From an uncultured Candidatus Saccharibacteria bacterium (GTDB lineage Bacteria; Patescibacteriota; Saccharimonadia; Saccharimonadales; Saccharimonadaceae), in NCBI GenBank assembly GCA_949070545.1, contig CARTQV010000006.1:1-22498 (forward strand): a stretch of DNA of 22,498 nt, read 5' to 3'. This document shows, piece by piece, positions 6,366 through 15,149 of the stretch. A model generated the notes under the pieces. That model did not search any database. It saw only the letters and a program-made list of their open reading frames with translations, and was not told the origin of the DNA. The position numbers and the translations under genes are program-made. Within the stretch, counting starts at the first letter, position 1, and each line of letters opens with the position of its first letter.

Positions 6366-7355
6366 GTGGTTGTTCGAAAAATTCGGTTAACTAACTTTCG
6401 AAGCCATGCGGATTTTTCGTTGGATTTTTCGGAGCAAATTACAGAGATTATTGGGCGAAATGGTTGGGGAAAAACATCGATTCTTGAGGCAATTTATGAA
6501 GCGTTGCAGGGGAAAAGTTTCCGGGCGGTGGACCGAGAAATTGTGAGGCGGGGTGAGGAATTTTATCGAATTGAGTTGGAATATGAGGATGGACGAAGGG
6601 TTGTGGTGGCTTTTGATGGAGAAAAAAAAGAGTTTTTGGTTGAAGATAAAAAGACGCGGAGGTTACCAAAGAAACTGAAATATCCGATTGTGCTTTTCGA
6701 ACCAGATGATCTTCGACTGATTGGAGCGAGTCCAACAAGTCGGAGAAATTATTTTGATCGAATGTTTGGACAGTTGATGGAAAAATATAGTGTAGCCCTA
6801 GCGCGATACAATAAAGCTTTGAAGCAACGAAATGAGCTGTTAAAACGAGAATTTGTGACACAGGCGGATCTTTTTTCTTGGAATATGTTGCTCGTACAAT
6901 ATGGGGTGGAGGTGATGAAGATGAGGAGTGAGTGGACAAAACAGATTGGTGAAAAAATTACGGAAGTTTATCGGTCAATTGCAGATAATGAGGATGAGAT
7001 TGGTCTGAGGTATATGACAGAGGTGTCGGGTGAGAATGAGTTTTTGCGGGAACTTGAGGAGAGATTTTCTCGCGATGTGATGCTTGGGCATACGAGTTTT
7101 GGAGTACATCATGATAATTATGAGTTTTTTTTCAACGGAACGAGGGCAGATGGGTCGGCAAGTCGAGGTGAGGTGCGTTCAATTGTGATTGGGTTGAAGT
7201 TTATTGAGGCGGAAATGGTAGTAGAGGAGATCGGAAAAAAGCCAGTCGTATTGCTTGATGATGTTTTTTCAGAGCTTGATGAGACGAGGCAAAAATGTTT
7301 GGTGAAGAACTTTGAGGATAATCAGATTGTTTTGACGGCAGTGGGGAGGAGTTAA
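6366..7355 (+). CDS. recF: DNA replication and repair protein RecF
   Basis: 329 aa, slightly short for RecF (~360). It starts with GTG two bases after the dnaN stop; AAGGGG in the end of dnaN can serve as ribosome-binding site. N-terminus VRKIRLTNFRSHADF is typical, Walker A is GRNGWGKTS (30–38), the ABC signature is SASRGE (~264–269) and Walker B VVLLDD (~294–299) followed by VFSELD. RecF is an SMC-like ATPase that loads RecA at gapped DNA with RecO and RecR. It is translationally linked to dnaN. Its TAA overlaps the TAA of the convergent PEGA gene by three bases, leaving no room for an intergenic terminator. Confidence 0.97.
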   Translation: MVVRKIRLTNFRSHADFSLDFSEQITEIIGRNGWGKTSILEAIYEALQGKSFRAVDREIVRRGEEFYRIELEYEDGRRVVVAFDGEKKEFLVEDKKTRRLPKKLKYPIVLFEPDDLRLIGASPTSRRNYFDRMFGQLMEKYSVALARYNKALKQRNELLKREFVTQADLFSWNMLLVQYGVEVMKMRSEWTKQIGEKITEVYRSIADNEDEIGLRYMTEVSGENEFLRELEERFSRDVMLGHTSFGVHHDNYEFFFNGTRADGSASRGEVRSIVIGLKFIEAEMVVEEIGKKPVVLLDDVFSELDETRQKCLVKNFEDNQIVLTAVGRS

Positions 7356-8503
7356 AGATTATTGGCAGTATTAAGAATATCTAATGGAATATTTTTTGGT
7401 GTGTTAGATGTTGTTAGAATTGGATATGGCTGAGACAATAATTCCCAAGATGGTCCATTTCTTTTTAGAATAACTTTAAATGTTGCTAGATCTCGATTTT
7501 CTGTAGTTCCAATAATTAAAGTTGTGTAGTAATAGTCATCGATGACAGCACCGTTACCTACTTGAAGGGTTTTCACATCGTTGTATATACTACTAAGAAA
7601 ACTTTTCGGATTGGAATCATTGCTATTCCCCGGATTTTGAAATGGATAAGAAAAATCTTGGTATGTGAATTGAATATTGTATTCGGCTACAGTTCCGTGT
7701 TCTGCGAGTCTGGCGAGATCGGTTAGGATACCAACGGCTTGATCGAGTGATGCTTGAGGTGAACTTATAGAAATAATTAGGGATCCATTCATAGCGTAAT
7801 TGTAATCCAGTGTAAAACCTTCTTCGTATGGGAGATAATTGATAATGGGATTATTATCTTCGCTTTGGAGAATGTTTTTATAAACGATTTGGTAATCGTC
7901 GGGAACAAAACCATTATCGCGAATATATTGAAGAGCTTTCTCGTGGTTTTCACCAGTATTATCAGTAATTTGAAGACAAAAACCACCTTCACATCCTTCA
8001 TAATCACCATAATCAATACGGTAACCATCTTCAGAGTTGATGTATGGTAAAATTGTTACGATTGGGTATTGTTTTGCAAAATCGTCAGAAGCTATTTCTA
8101 GTAGTGCTTCTTCAACCATAACGAAACGATCGTACTCCTCGCCACTTTGATCCAGATACCATTGTTCCCCACTTTCTTTATTATTTAAAGAAACGTAAAT
8201 ATAGCTTGTTTGATTTTTCTCAACTTTGAAGGTTATTTCTTTGGTTTCAAAACCGTCTGCGGAAACTATAGCTGTAAATTCTTCGTCCTTAGGGGTAGTT
8301 TTTATAGTTTTTTTCGAAGGGTAAGTTTTGCCGTCTATTTCGACTTTGGCGAAAGTTGGGGCAACTAGAATTTCGACAGTAGCATTTCTAACTCTATCAA
8401 CAATAAACAGAGCAATAATTAGGACAAATCCACAAATCGTTGCAATAATTATGGTTTTGATAGTTTTTTTAGAAAGAATAGGTTTTTCTTGCATATTATT
8501 CAT
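7352..8503 (-). CDS. Membrane-anchored PEGA-domain protein, function unknown
   Basis: 383 aa. A short basic cytoplasmic tail (SKKTIK) leads to one membrane helix (~16–37). Residues ~42–108 form a PEGA-like domain (VEILVAPTFAKVEIDGKTY ... ADGFETKEITFKVEK), a small beta-sandwich fold usually outside the membrane. The remaining ~275 residues are unrecognised, rich in Tyr, Asn and acidic residues, with two nearby cysteines (CEGGFC). It is the last gene of the leftward T4SS block and overlaps the end of the upstream wall-enzyme gene by 8 bases, so it is probably translated with it. GGAGG lies only 2 bases before the ATG chosen here but 11 before a second in-frame ATG at 8494, so the start may be three codons later. 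Confidence 0.75.
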   Translation of the reverse strand: MNNMQEKPILSKKTIKTIIIATICGFVLIIALFIVDRVRNATVEILVAPTFAKVEIDGKTYPSKKTIKTTPKDEEFTAIVSADGFETKEITFKVEKNQTSYIYVSLNNKESGEQWYLDQSGEEYDRFVMVEEALLEIASDDFAKQYPIVTILPYINSEDGYRIDYGDYEGCEGGFCLQITDNTGENHEKALQYIRDNGFVPDDYQIVYKNILQSEDNNPIINYLPYEEGFTLDYNYAMNGSLIISISSPQASLDQAVGILTDLARLAEHGTVAEYNIQFTYQDFSYPFQNPGNSNDSNPKSFLSSIYNDVKTLQVGNGAVIDDYYYTTLIIGTTENRDLATFKVILKRNGPSWELLSQPYPILTTSNTPKNIPLDILNTANNL

Positions 8504-10391
8504 TTCCTCCAGTTCTACCTATAAAACGAAATTGTTTGAATTTTTTTGCATAATTAAGGTTTTCTTGAACAGTTCCCTTTACTAGGCCAGTTTCGTCATC
8601 AAGGGAAGCTTGAACTCTCCTTATAGTTCCATCCGTATCTTCGGCAGCAATCCAGATATGAGAATTATTAACAAAGATATCTCCAGCTTGAATCTTGTCG
8701 GTAGACTTTGCGCCACCCGCGTCAGAGATGAGTTTATATAAGTCGGGGTGATTAGACATATAGTTAGATTGATTGTCTGTGACTCCTTTATCGAAGTTGG
8801 GGTCAACACCGGAATAAATCACAACAGAAGCAACAAATTGATTACAGGCTAGCCCTTCTCCGCCTTGACCATAATTACCAAGAACTTTTTTCATAGCATC
8901 TTTATAAGATTGGCGTGCTTTTTTGATTTTACTACTATCTTCTTGCCATTCTTTCAGAGGCCAGGCTAAGTCGATAGCTGTTTTACTGAGATTACCATTT
9001 CCTTGGGCAGCACTAGTATCGCAAACATCGTATCCTTTACTACTAGAATCATTGTTAATTGCATCCATAATAAGTTCACGGTATTTTTTTTGACCTTCGG
9101 CGTTTAAATGAATACCGTCTGGTTCCATATATTTGTTTGCGTCTTCACCAATTGTTCGAGCGTATGGTATTACAGAAACATTAGAATGAGAGCTAGCAAA
9201 AGCTTCCATAGCGGTGTTAGTTTTTTCAAAGTTTTTTTGGATATTTTCTTTAGTGGAGAAATTGGTAACAAAGAAGAGTTGATTGTCTTTCCCTACAGCT
9301 TGATAAACTTTTTGGAGGTCAGATTTTTTCAATCCGCCAGTGTTGTTGGTCCCAAGAGCGAAAATCACGATTTTTGACAACTTGTTGTCCTTTTTGAGAT
9401 CTTTGAGAGTGCTGATACCAGCACTCCAACTACGACCTATTTCGGCATTGATGTAAGCTTTATCTAATTTAGCGATAAGGTCTGTTCCGGCAACCTTTTG
9501 TTTATCGCTTTTTTTAGTAATACTAACAGTCAGGGAGTCGCCAATAATTGTAACATTGGAACCGTCAGTACTTGTTACTTCACTGGATTCCCCACCATTA
9601 GAAGAGGGTGCAGAATTGGCGTATTTTTCGTAGGCTTTTTTAGCAAAGTCCCGGCGTTTATCGGTGGCTTGCCAAAGACCATTAATATGACTTGAGCCTG
9701 AACCATATTGTCTTCTTGCTTGATCTTTTGCTTCTTGTGATGTTAGGACGCGTCCGTTGCCGTGAGAACTACCAACACAACGTTCAACGGTAACCATAAA
9801 AAGTTCAGCGGCAACTTCAGGATTAGTTACATTTTTTACAGCTTTTATATAGTTATTCCAGCGTTTATCGCCCCAGTTTTTGTTTGCGACTAGATAGTCG
9901 AGTTCGATTTTGATAGCTTTATCATTCGCACCTTCTGGGACTTGATCAATGGTTTTCCCCCAGTAGTTGCCAGCATCTTGTTCAACTTTATCTATCATAC
10001 CTTTTGCGTCAGTTTGGTAGATGCCATAATATTTACTATCTCCTGTATGGCTGTATGGATTATAGCCACTTTCGGCTTCAAGGTTGCCAAGAACCCCAGC
10101 AATAGCGGCAGGATTGTCGGAAATTCCATTAATGTTGGCGGTAACGAAATAATTCCAGACTTTCGCAGCATTACTATCGCCAGAAACGACCCCGGCACTA
10201 CCATTAGCAATATCGACGCAGTTGTCGCTAGGGTTGTAATAATAAATACCATTAGCATCATAAAAGTCTAAAGTAGAGGCATCTGGGATGCCGGCACCAC
10301 TAGTAGCGGCAAAAACAGAGTTAGAGAGAATAATAGAGGATACTCCGAATACGGCGAAAAGAGTTAGAAGATTTTTGAGAATATTTTTCAT
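8496..10391 (-). CDS. Secreted trimodular cell-wall enzyme: phage-tail-lysozyme-like, SGNH and NlpC/P60-like domains
   Basis: 631 aa with a signal peptide (cleavage near SVFA/ATS, residue 29). Domain 1 (~74–235) resembles phage tail lysozyme (Phage_lysozyme2): NPAAIAGVLGNLEAESGYNP, with E107 the likely catalytic acid, and YYGIYQTDAKG. Domain 2 (~278–448) is an SGNH hydrolase/acyltransferase: GDSL with Ser286, GTNN at 347–350, and PDGIHLN giving D425/H428. Domain 3 (~470–631) looks like NlpC/P60: ACNQFVA with Cys516, then IQAGDIF and SHIWIA with His578. The predicted activities are glycan cleavage, O-acyl removal or addition, and peptide cleavage. Its ATG overlaps the stop of the upstream 962-aa gene (TAATG), so it belongs to the T4SS operon and could fill the VirB1 role or act on host walls. 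Domain calls are by motif; substrates are unknown. Confidence 0.85.
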   Translation of the reverse strand: MKNILKNLLTLFAVFGVSSIILSNSVFAATSGAGIPDASTLDFYDANGIYYYNPSDNCVDIANGSAGVVSGDSNAAKVWNYFVTANINGISDNPAAIAGVLGNLEAESGYNPYSHTGDSKYYGIYQTDAKGMIDKVEQDAGNYWGKTIDQVPEGANDKAIKIELDYLVANKNWGDKRWNNYIKAVKNVTNPEVAAELFMVTVERCVGSSHGNGRVLTSQEAKDQARRQYGSGSSHINGLWQATDKRRDFAKKAYEKYANSAPSSNGGESSEVTSTDGSNVTIIGDSLTVSITKKSDKQKVAGTDLIAKLDKAYINAEIGRSWSAGISTLKDLKKDNKLSKIVIFALGTNNTGGLKKSDLQKVYQAVGKDNQLFFVTNFSTKENIQKNFEKTNTAMEAFASSHSNVSVIPYARTIGEDANKYMEPDGIHLNAEGQKKYRELIMDAINNDSSSKGYDVCDTSAAQGNGNLSKTAIDLAWPLKEWQEDSSKIKKARQSYKDAMKKVLGNYGQGGEGLACNQFVASVVIYSGVDPNFDKGVTDNQSNYMSNHPDLYKLISDAGGAKSTDKIQAGDIFVNNSHIWIAAEDTDGTIRRVQASLDDETGLVKGTVQENLNYAKKFKQFRFIGRTGGNE

Positions 10392-13279
10392 TATGCGGTT
10401 GTGTGACTCCGGTTACGAATATCAGTATAAATGATATATTGTTCAGCGATGAGCGTCTCAGTCTCTGGTTCTATAAACTCACTTGACTCAAAGTGGATAT
10501 GGTTTTTCTGAATTTCTTCAGCGACGAATTCACCGTTTTTGTAATCTGTTGTGTCGCCATTCATAGCGATACGAGATTTAGCATCGTAGTTTTCGATAAA
10601 ATCAGTATATTCGAGAACAGCGAGAACGGTTTCGGCGTTTTCTTTCGTGAGACCAGAAATGCGGGCAAGGTATCCGGCAGGAGAATTGTCGAGAGGGTGT
10701 TCGGTTTCATATTTTTCTTGGTAAGCTGTGACGGGGTTTTGGGAATCTTCGTAGGCACCCATTTGTTCGAGGATACGCTGATCTTCAATGTAGCGCTGAT
10801 AATATCTGTAAGTTTCCCAATCGCTATTTTCGGCACTATTGACGCAAGCTTCGCCAGTTGCCCATTTAAGGTTCTCTACTTTGTATGTAGCATTATATAA
10901 ATCGGTTAGTTCCCCGATAATCGGAATGGAATTAGTTACTGTATTACCTGCTTCAAGATCTCCAAGAATATTGGAGTCAACCATACCAAAAGGCGAATCA
11001 CGCCCATCACAGTAAGTAATATATTTGGCTAGATCCGTATTATCCTCCACGGTGCAGTTGCCATCGTCATTGCAGTCTAAGACTTGACTCATTTTGTCTA
11101 TAAATTGATCATCATCTGGCGCCATATCAATGAGATCGATATCGGTAGTGGTAATGGGGTTACAGTAGATGTCGCCGGCAGCGTCAATACTATTGAGTTG
11201 GTCACATTTTTGTCCAAATGTTGTCATATATGAAGAGTCTTCGCCGGTTGCCATGGCACTGTTTGTGAGAGAGGCGATTGAAGATGAAGTAAGCCTGGTC
11301 ATGGTACTAAAATTGGAAATAGCAGATTTTGCGGTACTAGATCTAGTAGTGAGAGGTAATAAACTATAAGCGATACTCCCTAGAAAAGTATTTTTTGAAC
11401 TAATATCGAATGGGCTGCGGTTTAAGCGGTCGGTCTCTGCTTCCATAGCAAGAACTTCTTGATTGACTCGATTGTAGGCAAGAACGGCTTCTTCGGATGA
11501 TGGAGATTGCCCGCTGCCTGAGCGTCCAATGCGTGTGTTGGCGGCGGAAGCTCCGCGTGCGAGCATTTCCCCAGCTGGAATTCCTGTTACAGTTTCAAAA
11601 ACATTAGTAAAAAGATATTGAGCAACGGTAGGGACAATGAAGCTGATTGCGGTAGAAATAGCGATACCAATAGCAGTACTTACGACGAAATCAAGAGCGA
11701 GTTGACCGATGAGTGAAATACCAGCAGTAGAAATGGCGAGACTAACAGTGCTAACAATAGACGCAACTGAGCCTACGACATTTGCTCCAGTGCAAGCAAG
11801 GACCGCTCCTGTTGACATGTCGAGAGCTTTGGCAATAGAACTCATAGTGCTTTCTAGTGAATAATGGGTGTTGGTGGTGTTCTGGGCGGGAGCTTTGGCG
11901 AGCATCATTTGTAGACCATTGGCTTCGATTGGGGCTCCAGTAACTTCGACTTCTTCGGCTTCACCTTTTATTTTATAAGATTCACCATCTTGACTAATTT
12001 TGATTTTACTAGAATCAATATATGAACTAGTGGTGGGGGTAGTGAGTGTATTGAGGACTTCGTTCACTGCGGAACTACTGCCGTCCCCGGCCATCATTTT
12101 GCTAGGATTTTCCATAATAGTCATATAGTAGTTGATTGACTGATATATTTGGTTAGCAGCGACCGCGACGGAAATCATGCTACCAACTTGCATAAGTGCG
12201 CATACTCCATCGGCAGCTTTGGCAGCTCTTCCTGCCATATCACCAACATAGCTTTTTGCTTTTTTGTTGGCTTCAGTAGAACTATTGTTAGTTTCACCAT
12301 CAAGGCCAGTATCGTGGACTGTTTTTTCAGTAGTAGTGGTCGTTTCGTTACCATCAGCATCGGTTTCGGTTTTTGTTTCTTGTTCTTTGTGGTCGGTTGT
12401 AATGTCGGTTGTATCACCGTCGAATTTACTCTTTGCAGTGTCACGAAATGATTTCATATCAGCTTCGCTGTCACCAGATTGTTTGAAGTTTTTGAACAAG
12501 TTGCGAGAGATACCCAATTTGTTATAGATCTTTTTAGCGACATTATCAAAAAATCCAGCAACGCGACCACGTTTGGCCTTCATATATGCATCACGGAATT
12601 TTGTGTCATTTTGAAACTTACTGATAAAATCGTTAGCGGAGATGGTTTCGCCATTAAATTTTAGAACACGTTTCTTCCCATGTCCTTCAACTTCGATTCC
12701 CTGGGCTTTCAGGCGCTTTTTCATATAGCCAGTCATTTTGGTGTATTTTTTGACACCTTTCCCCTGCCAGGTATTTTCAACGGGCAATTCCCCCCCAAGC
12801 ATATATCTCATAATGCGGGCCTGACGTTTTGTGTAACTGGCGTTTTGGGTGTCGGTGGCTTCAGTGGTGAGCTTTTCAAGGGCTGAGGCTAATAAGGAAT
12901 GGGTGCTGCCGAGGAAGGCACCTCCACCAGTGAGTAGGGCAACAATCGTGCCGATGACGGCGAGTTTCTTTCTTGATTTTAAGAAACCAGTTTTTTTATT
13001 TTTTCCGCTACTTCTTCCTTGTCCTGTGAAAAATGATTTGTTGCCAGATAAAGCTGATTGTTCGGCGTCACGGAAGGTTTTGGAGGCGTCTTCATTGTTT
13101 CTTGCTTTTCCGCCATTAACAACGCGGAGTTGAGAGTTGAATGATGAATCAGAATCGAAGTTGTCTGACTTTCCACCTTTGATTACTTGAAGATTCGGGC
13201 GATAATCAGCTCGATCCATACCTTTATATGGATCATTTGGCGCTAAAGCGCTACTTCCGTCAGTGTCGTATCTTCCCAT
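10391..13279 (-). CDS. Large multi-pass membrane protein of the T4SS operon, function unknown
   Basis: 962 aa, not recognised. A polar N-terminus with two similar motifs (LQVIKGGK at 30–37, LRVVNGGK at 51–58) and a basic patch precede a membrane helix (~106–124). Then come a Lys/Arg-rich region (~150–270), a low-complexity Asp/Glu/Thr linker (~284–340), a moderately hydrophobic stretch (~355–390) and a long hydrophobic block (~495–560, probably two or three helices). The C-terminal ~400 residues are polar and hold six cysteines (692, 706, 736, 742, 757, 812) and a dockerin/EF-hand-like loop, DCNDDGNCTVED (735–746). It lies between virB4 and the wall enzyme, so a structural or secreted T4SS component is plausible. 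There is no Shine-Dalgarno; a TATAAT lies nine bases before the ATG. Confidence 0.8.
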   Translation of the reverse strand: MGRYDTDGSSALAPNDPYKGMDRADYRPNLQVIKGGKSDNFDSDSSFNSQLRVVNGGKARNNEDASKTFRDAEQSALSGNKSFFTGQGRSSGKNKKTGFLKSRKKLAVIGTIVALLTGGGAFLGSTHSLLASALEKLTTEATDTQNASYTKRQARIMRYMLGGELPVENTWQGKGVKKYTKMTGYMKKRLKAQGIEVEGHGKKRVLKFNGETISANDFISKFQNDTKFRDAYMKAKRGRVAGFFDNVAKKIYNKLGISRNLFKNFKQSGDSEADMKSFRDTAKSKFDGDTTDITTDHKEQETKTETDADGNETTTTTEKTVHDTGLDGETNNSSTEANKKAKSYVGDMAGRAAKAADGVCALMQVGSMISVAVAANQIYQSINYYMTIMENPSKMMAGDGSSSAVNEVLNTLTTPTTSSYIDSSKIKISQDGESYKIKGEAEEVEVTGAPIEANGLQMMLAKAPAQNTTNTHYSLESTMSSIAKALDMSTGAVLACTGANVVGSVASIVSTVSLAISTAGISLIGQLALDFVVSTAIGIAISTAISFIVPTVAQYLFTNVFETVTGIPAGEMLARGASAANTRIGRSGSGQSPSSEEAVLAYNRVNQEVLAMEAETDRLNRSPFDISSKNTFLGSIAYSLLPLTTRSSTAKSAISNFSTMTRLTSSSIASLTNSAMATGEDSSYMTTFGQKCDQLNSIDAAGDIYCNPITTTDIDLIDMAPDDDQFIDKMSQVLDCNDDGNCTVEDNTDLAKYITYCDGRDSPFGMVDSNILGDLEAGNTVTNSIPIIGELTDLYNATYKVENLKWATGEACVNSAENSDWETYRYYQRYIEDQRILEQMGAYEDSQNPVTAYQEKYETEHPLDNSPAGYLARISGLTKENAETVLAVLEYTDFIENYDAKSRIAMNGDTTDYKNGEFVAEEIQKNHIHFESSEFIEPETETLIAEQYIIYTDIRNRSHTTA

Positions 13280-13288
13280 TTACTATAT

Positions 13289-13294
13289 ATTATA
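13289..13294 (-). promoter_or_regulatory. Candidate -10 (TATAAT) before the 962-aa gene
   Basis: The 32-bp gap between the virB4 stop and this ATG is nearly pure A/T and contains TATAAT nine bases before the start codon on the minus strand. No Shine-Dalgarno is present. In such AT-rich sequence a chance match is easy, so confidence is low. Confidence 0.35.
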
Positions 13295-13311
13295 TACTAT
13301 TATTAATACTA

Positions 13312-15147
13312 CTACTGATCTCCTCCTGGGCGAGTAGTAATTAGTGATTCTTCGGTTTCGGAGGCGATGATTTGAATGTGAACGTGGTTGGCGCCGGCAA
13401 AGAAAAGACCTTGGCCGACCGGGAAGTTGGCGAGGCGCTTCTTTTCTTCATTGGTTAGCTTAAACACGTCGGATAAAACATCGACGGCGCTGGCGCTTTG
13501 TTTCAGTAATAATTGCATGGAAGAGTTAGCGACGATGGCGCGGCCCATTTTTGAACTCATGAAGTCTTCGACGTCCTGGGTAATAGTTGTGAGGCCGAGA
13601 TAATATTTCCTGGCGCGTTTCGCGAGACTGAAAAGGAAGTTCGCTGAATCGTCATATTTCATGAGTTGCCAAGCTTCATCAACGATCAGGAGGCGTTTTT
13701 TCTGTTCGGCACGCACGACATTCCAAACGTGGCTGAGGACGATATACATCGCAACAGGACGCAATTCGTCTTCGAGGTCGCGAATATTAAATACAACCAT
13801 CGGATTATTAATATCCACATTTGATTGCTGAGAAAAGATACCAGCAAAAGTTCCGGTGGTGTATTTGCGTAAACGCTGGGCAAGTTGTGGACCGGTGCCA
13901 CCCATGTGAAGCAGAGTGTCGTATAAGTTAATAATGGTTGGTGGGGTGCTCTGGTGGGTCAGAGGGTCGCTGGTGATGCCAGCGCGAGCATAAGTGTCAA
14001 TCAAAGCTTGGTCGAGGTCGGCTTCTTCGTTGGCAGTCAAGGCTGGGACAACTTGACCGTTGGCGGCTACTTGGTTCCCGCCAAGCATGAGACGGAAGAG
14101 GCCGTGAAGGGTGACGAGATTGGCGCGCAGGGCGTCGTTGGCGTCCTCGCGGTCGATGATTTTTGGAAGGTCGAATGGGTTGATACGGACATCGGAGTTC
14201 AGACTGAGGCGAATATAGCTGCCACCGACAGCATCGCAGAGTTTTTGATATTCGTTTTCTGGATCGATGATGATAATCTCAGAGCCAATCATCATAGAAC
14301 GTAGGGCTTCGAGCTTCACGGTGAAGGATTTACCAGCACCAGATTTTGCGAAGACGACAAGGTTGGCATTCTCAAGACTAAAGCGGTCGAAGATAACGAG
14401 GCCGTTATTGTGCATGTTGACGCCATAGAGAATACCGTTTTCTTGAGTAAGGTCGGCGCTCGTGAATGGAAAACTGGTTGAGATAGCGCCAGTGTCCATA
14501 TTGCGACGGATTTGGAGCTGGTCGGTACATTGAGGCATGGTGCTGTTCATACCCTGTTCTTGTTGAGAAGTGGCAACTTTGGAAAAAATCATTTGTTGAC
14601 CGAGCAAAGTTTCAACTTTGTGTTGGACAAAGTTGAGTTCGTCTAGCGAATCGCCCCAAAGTGTGATGTAGAGGCCGAAACGGAAGAATTTTTCGGCGCC
14701 AACTTGGAGTTGATCGCGCAGTTCCTCGGCGTCGCTAATTGCGGCTTCGAGCTCTGGATCGCGGACTTTACCTTTTTCGGCATTGACTTGGTAACTTGCC
14801 TCAAGTTGGGTGACTTTCTTGCGGAGATTTTTCATAACGACGGTGGTTTCGACAGGGTAGATATACATCGAGACGTCTAGAACTTCGTCGATATTAATGA
14901 GGCTGGAAATCCAACCAGTATAAAGCGTGCGAGGGTAGCCATATACATACATAGTGCGGCCGTATTTTGTGCCGAGACGAAAATAACTGGAATGGATTTC
15001 GATGCTGCTCGGTGAGATGAGATCGCGAAGAGTGGTGATTCCCTGTTCGAAAGCTTGTTGGATTTCAGCTTGCTCGGTGGCTTGGGATTGGGCTGCGATT
15101 TCGGCCGCAGTAAGGTCGGTGGTAGCAGCGCGTCGTTTTTTTGCCAT
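13312..15147 (-). CDS. virB4: Type IV secretion system ATPase VirB4/TraC family
   Basis: 611 aa. The N-terminal ~240 residues are the VirB4/TraC-type domain (YGRTMYVYGYPRTLYTGWIS), with a coiled-coil-like segment ~105–150. The C-terminal motor domain has Walker A AKSGAGKS (267–274), IIIIDPENEY (291–300) and Walker B LLIVDE (486–491) followed by AWQLM, then TTITQDVEDF and a conserved Asn-Ser-Ser. VirB4 is the inner-membrane-associated ATPase that powers pilus assembly and substrate transfer. It starts two bases after the stop of the TraC-like gene and is followed by the 962-aa gene. At 611 aa it is shorter than proteobacterial VirB4 (~800), and part of the N-terminal function may sit in the separate upstream subunit. 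Confidence 0.95.
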   Translation of the reverse strand: MAKKRRAATTDLTAAEIAAQSQATEQAEIQQAFEQGITTLRDLISPSSIEIHSSYFRLGTKYGRTMYVYGYPRTLYTGWISSLINIDEVLDVSMYIYPVETTVVMKNLRKKVTQLEASYQVNAEKGKVRDPELEAAISDAEELRDQLQVGAEKFFRFGLYITLWGDSLDELNFVQHKVETLLGQQMIFSKVATSQQEQGMNSTMPQCTDQLQIRRNMDTGAISTSFPFTSADLTQENGILYGVNMHNNGLVIFDRFSLENANLVVFAKSGAGKSFTVKLEALRSMMIGSEIIIIDPENEYQKLCDAVGGSYIRLSLNSDVRINPFDLPKIIDREDANDALRANLVTLHGLFRLMLGGNQVAANGQVVPALTANEEADLDQALIDTYARAGITSDPLTHQSTPPTIINLYDTLLHMGGTGPQLAQRLRKYTTGTFAGIFSQQSNVDINNPMVVFNIRDLEDELRPVAMYIVLSHVWNVVRAEQKKRLLIVDEAWQLMKYDDSANFLFSLAKRARKYYLGLTTITQDVEDFMSSKMGRAIVANSSMQLLLKQSASAVDVLSDVFKLTNEEKKRLANFPVGQGLFFAGANHVHIQIIASETEESLITTRPGGDQ

Positions 15148-15149
15148 AA

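Noticed and set aside
6448..6939. 163-aa minus-strand open frame antisense to recF
   Set aside because: Entirely inside recF, which is unmistakable; composition is that of a shadow frame (Ser/Pro/His-rich).
12301..12450. Tandem repeat in the 962-aa gene
   Set aside because: The Thr/Asp/Glu-rich stretch is low-complexity linker sequence without a regular repeat unit at DNA level.
13280..13311. AT-rich gap after virB4 as an integration or att site
   Set aside because: Only 32 bp of TA-rich sequence with weak symmetry, no direct repeats at another place in the window and no integrase nearby.
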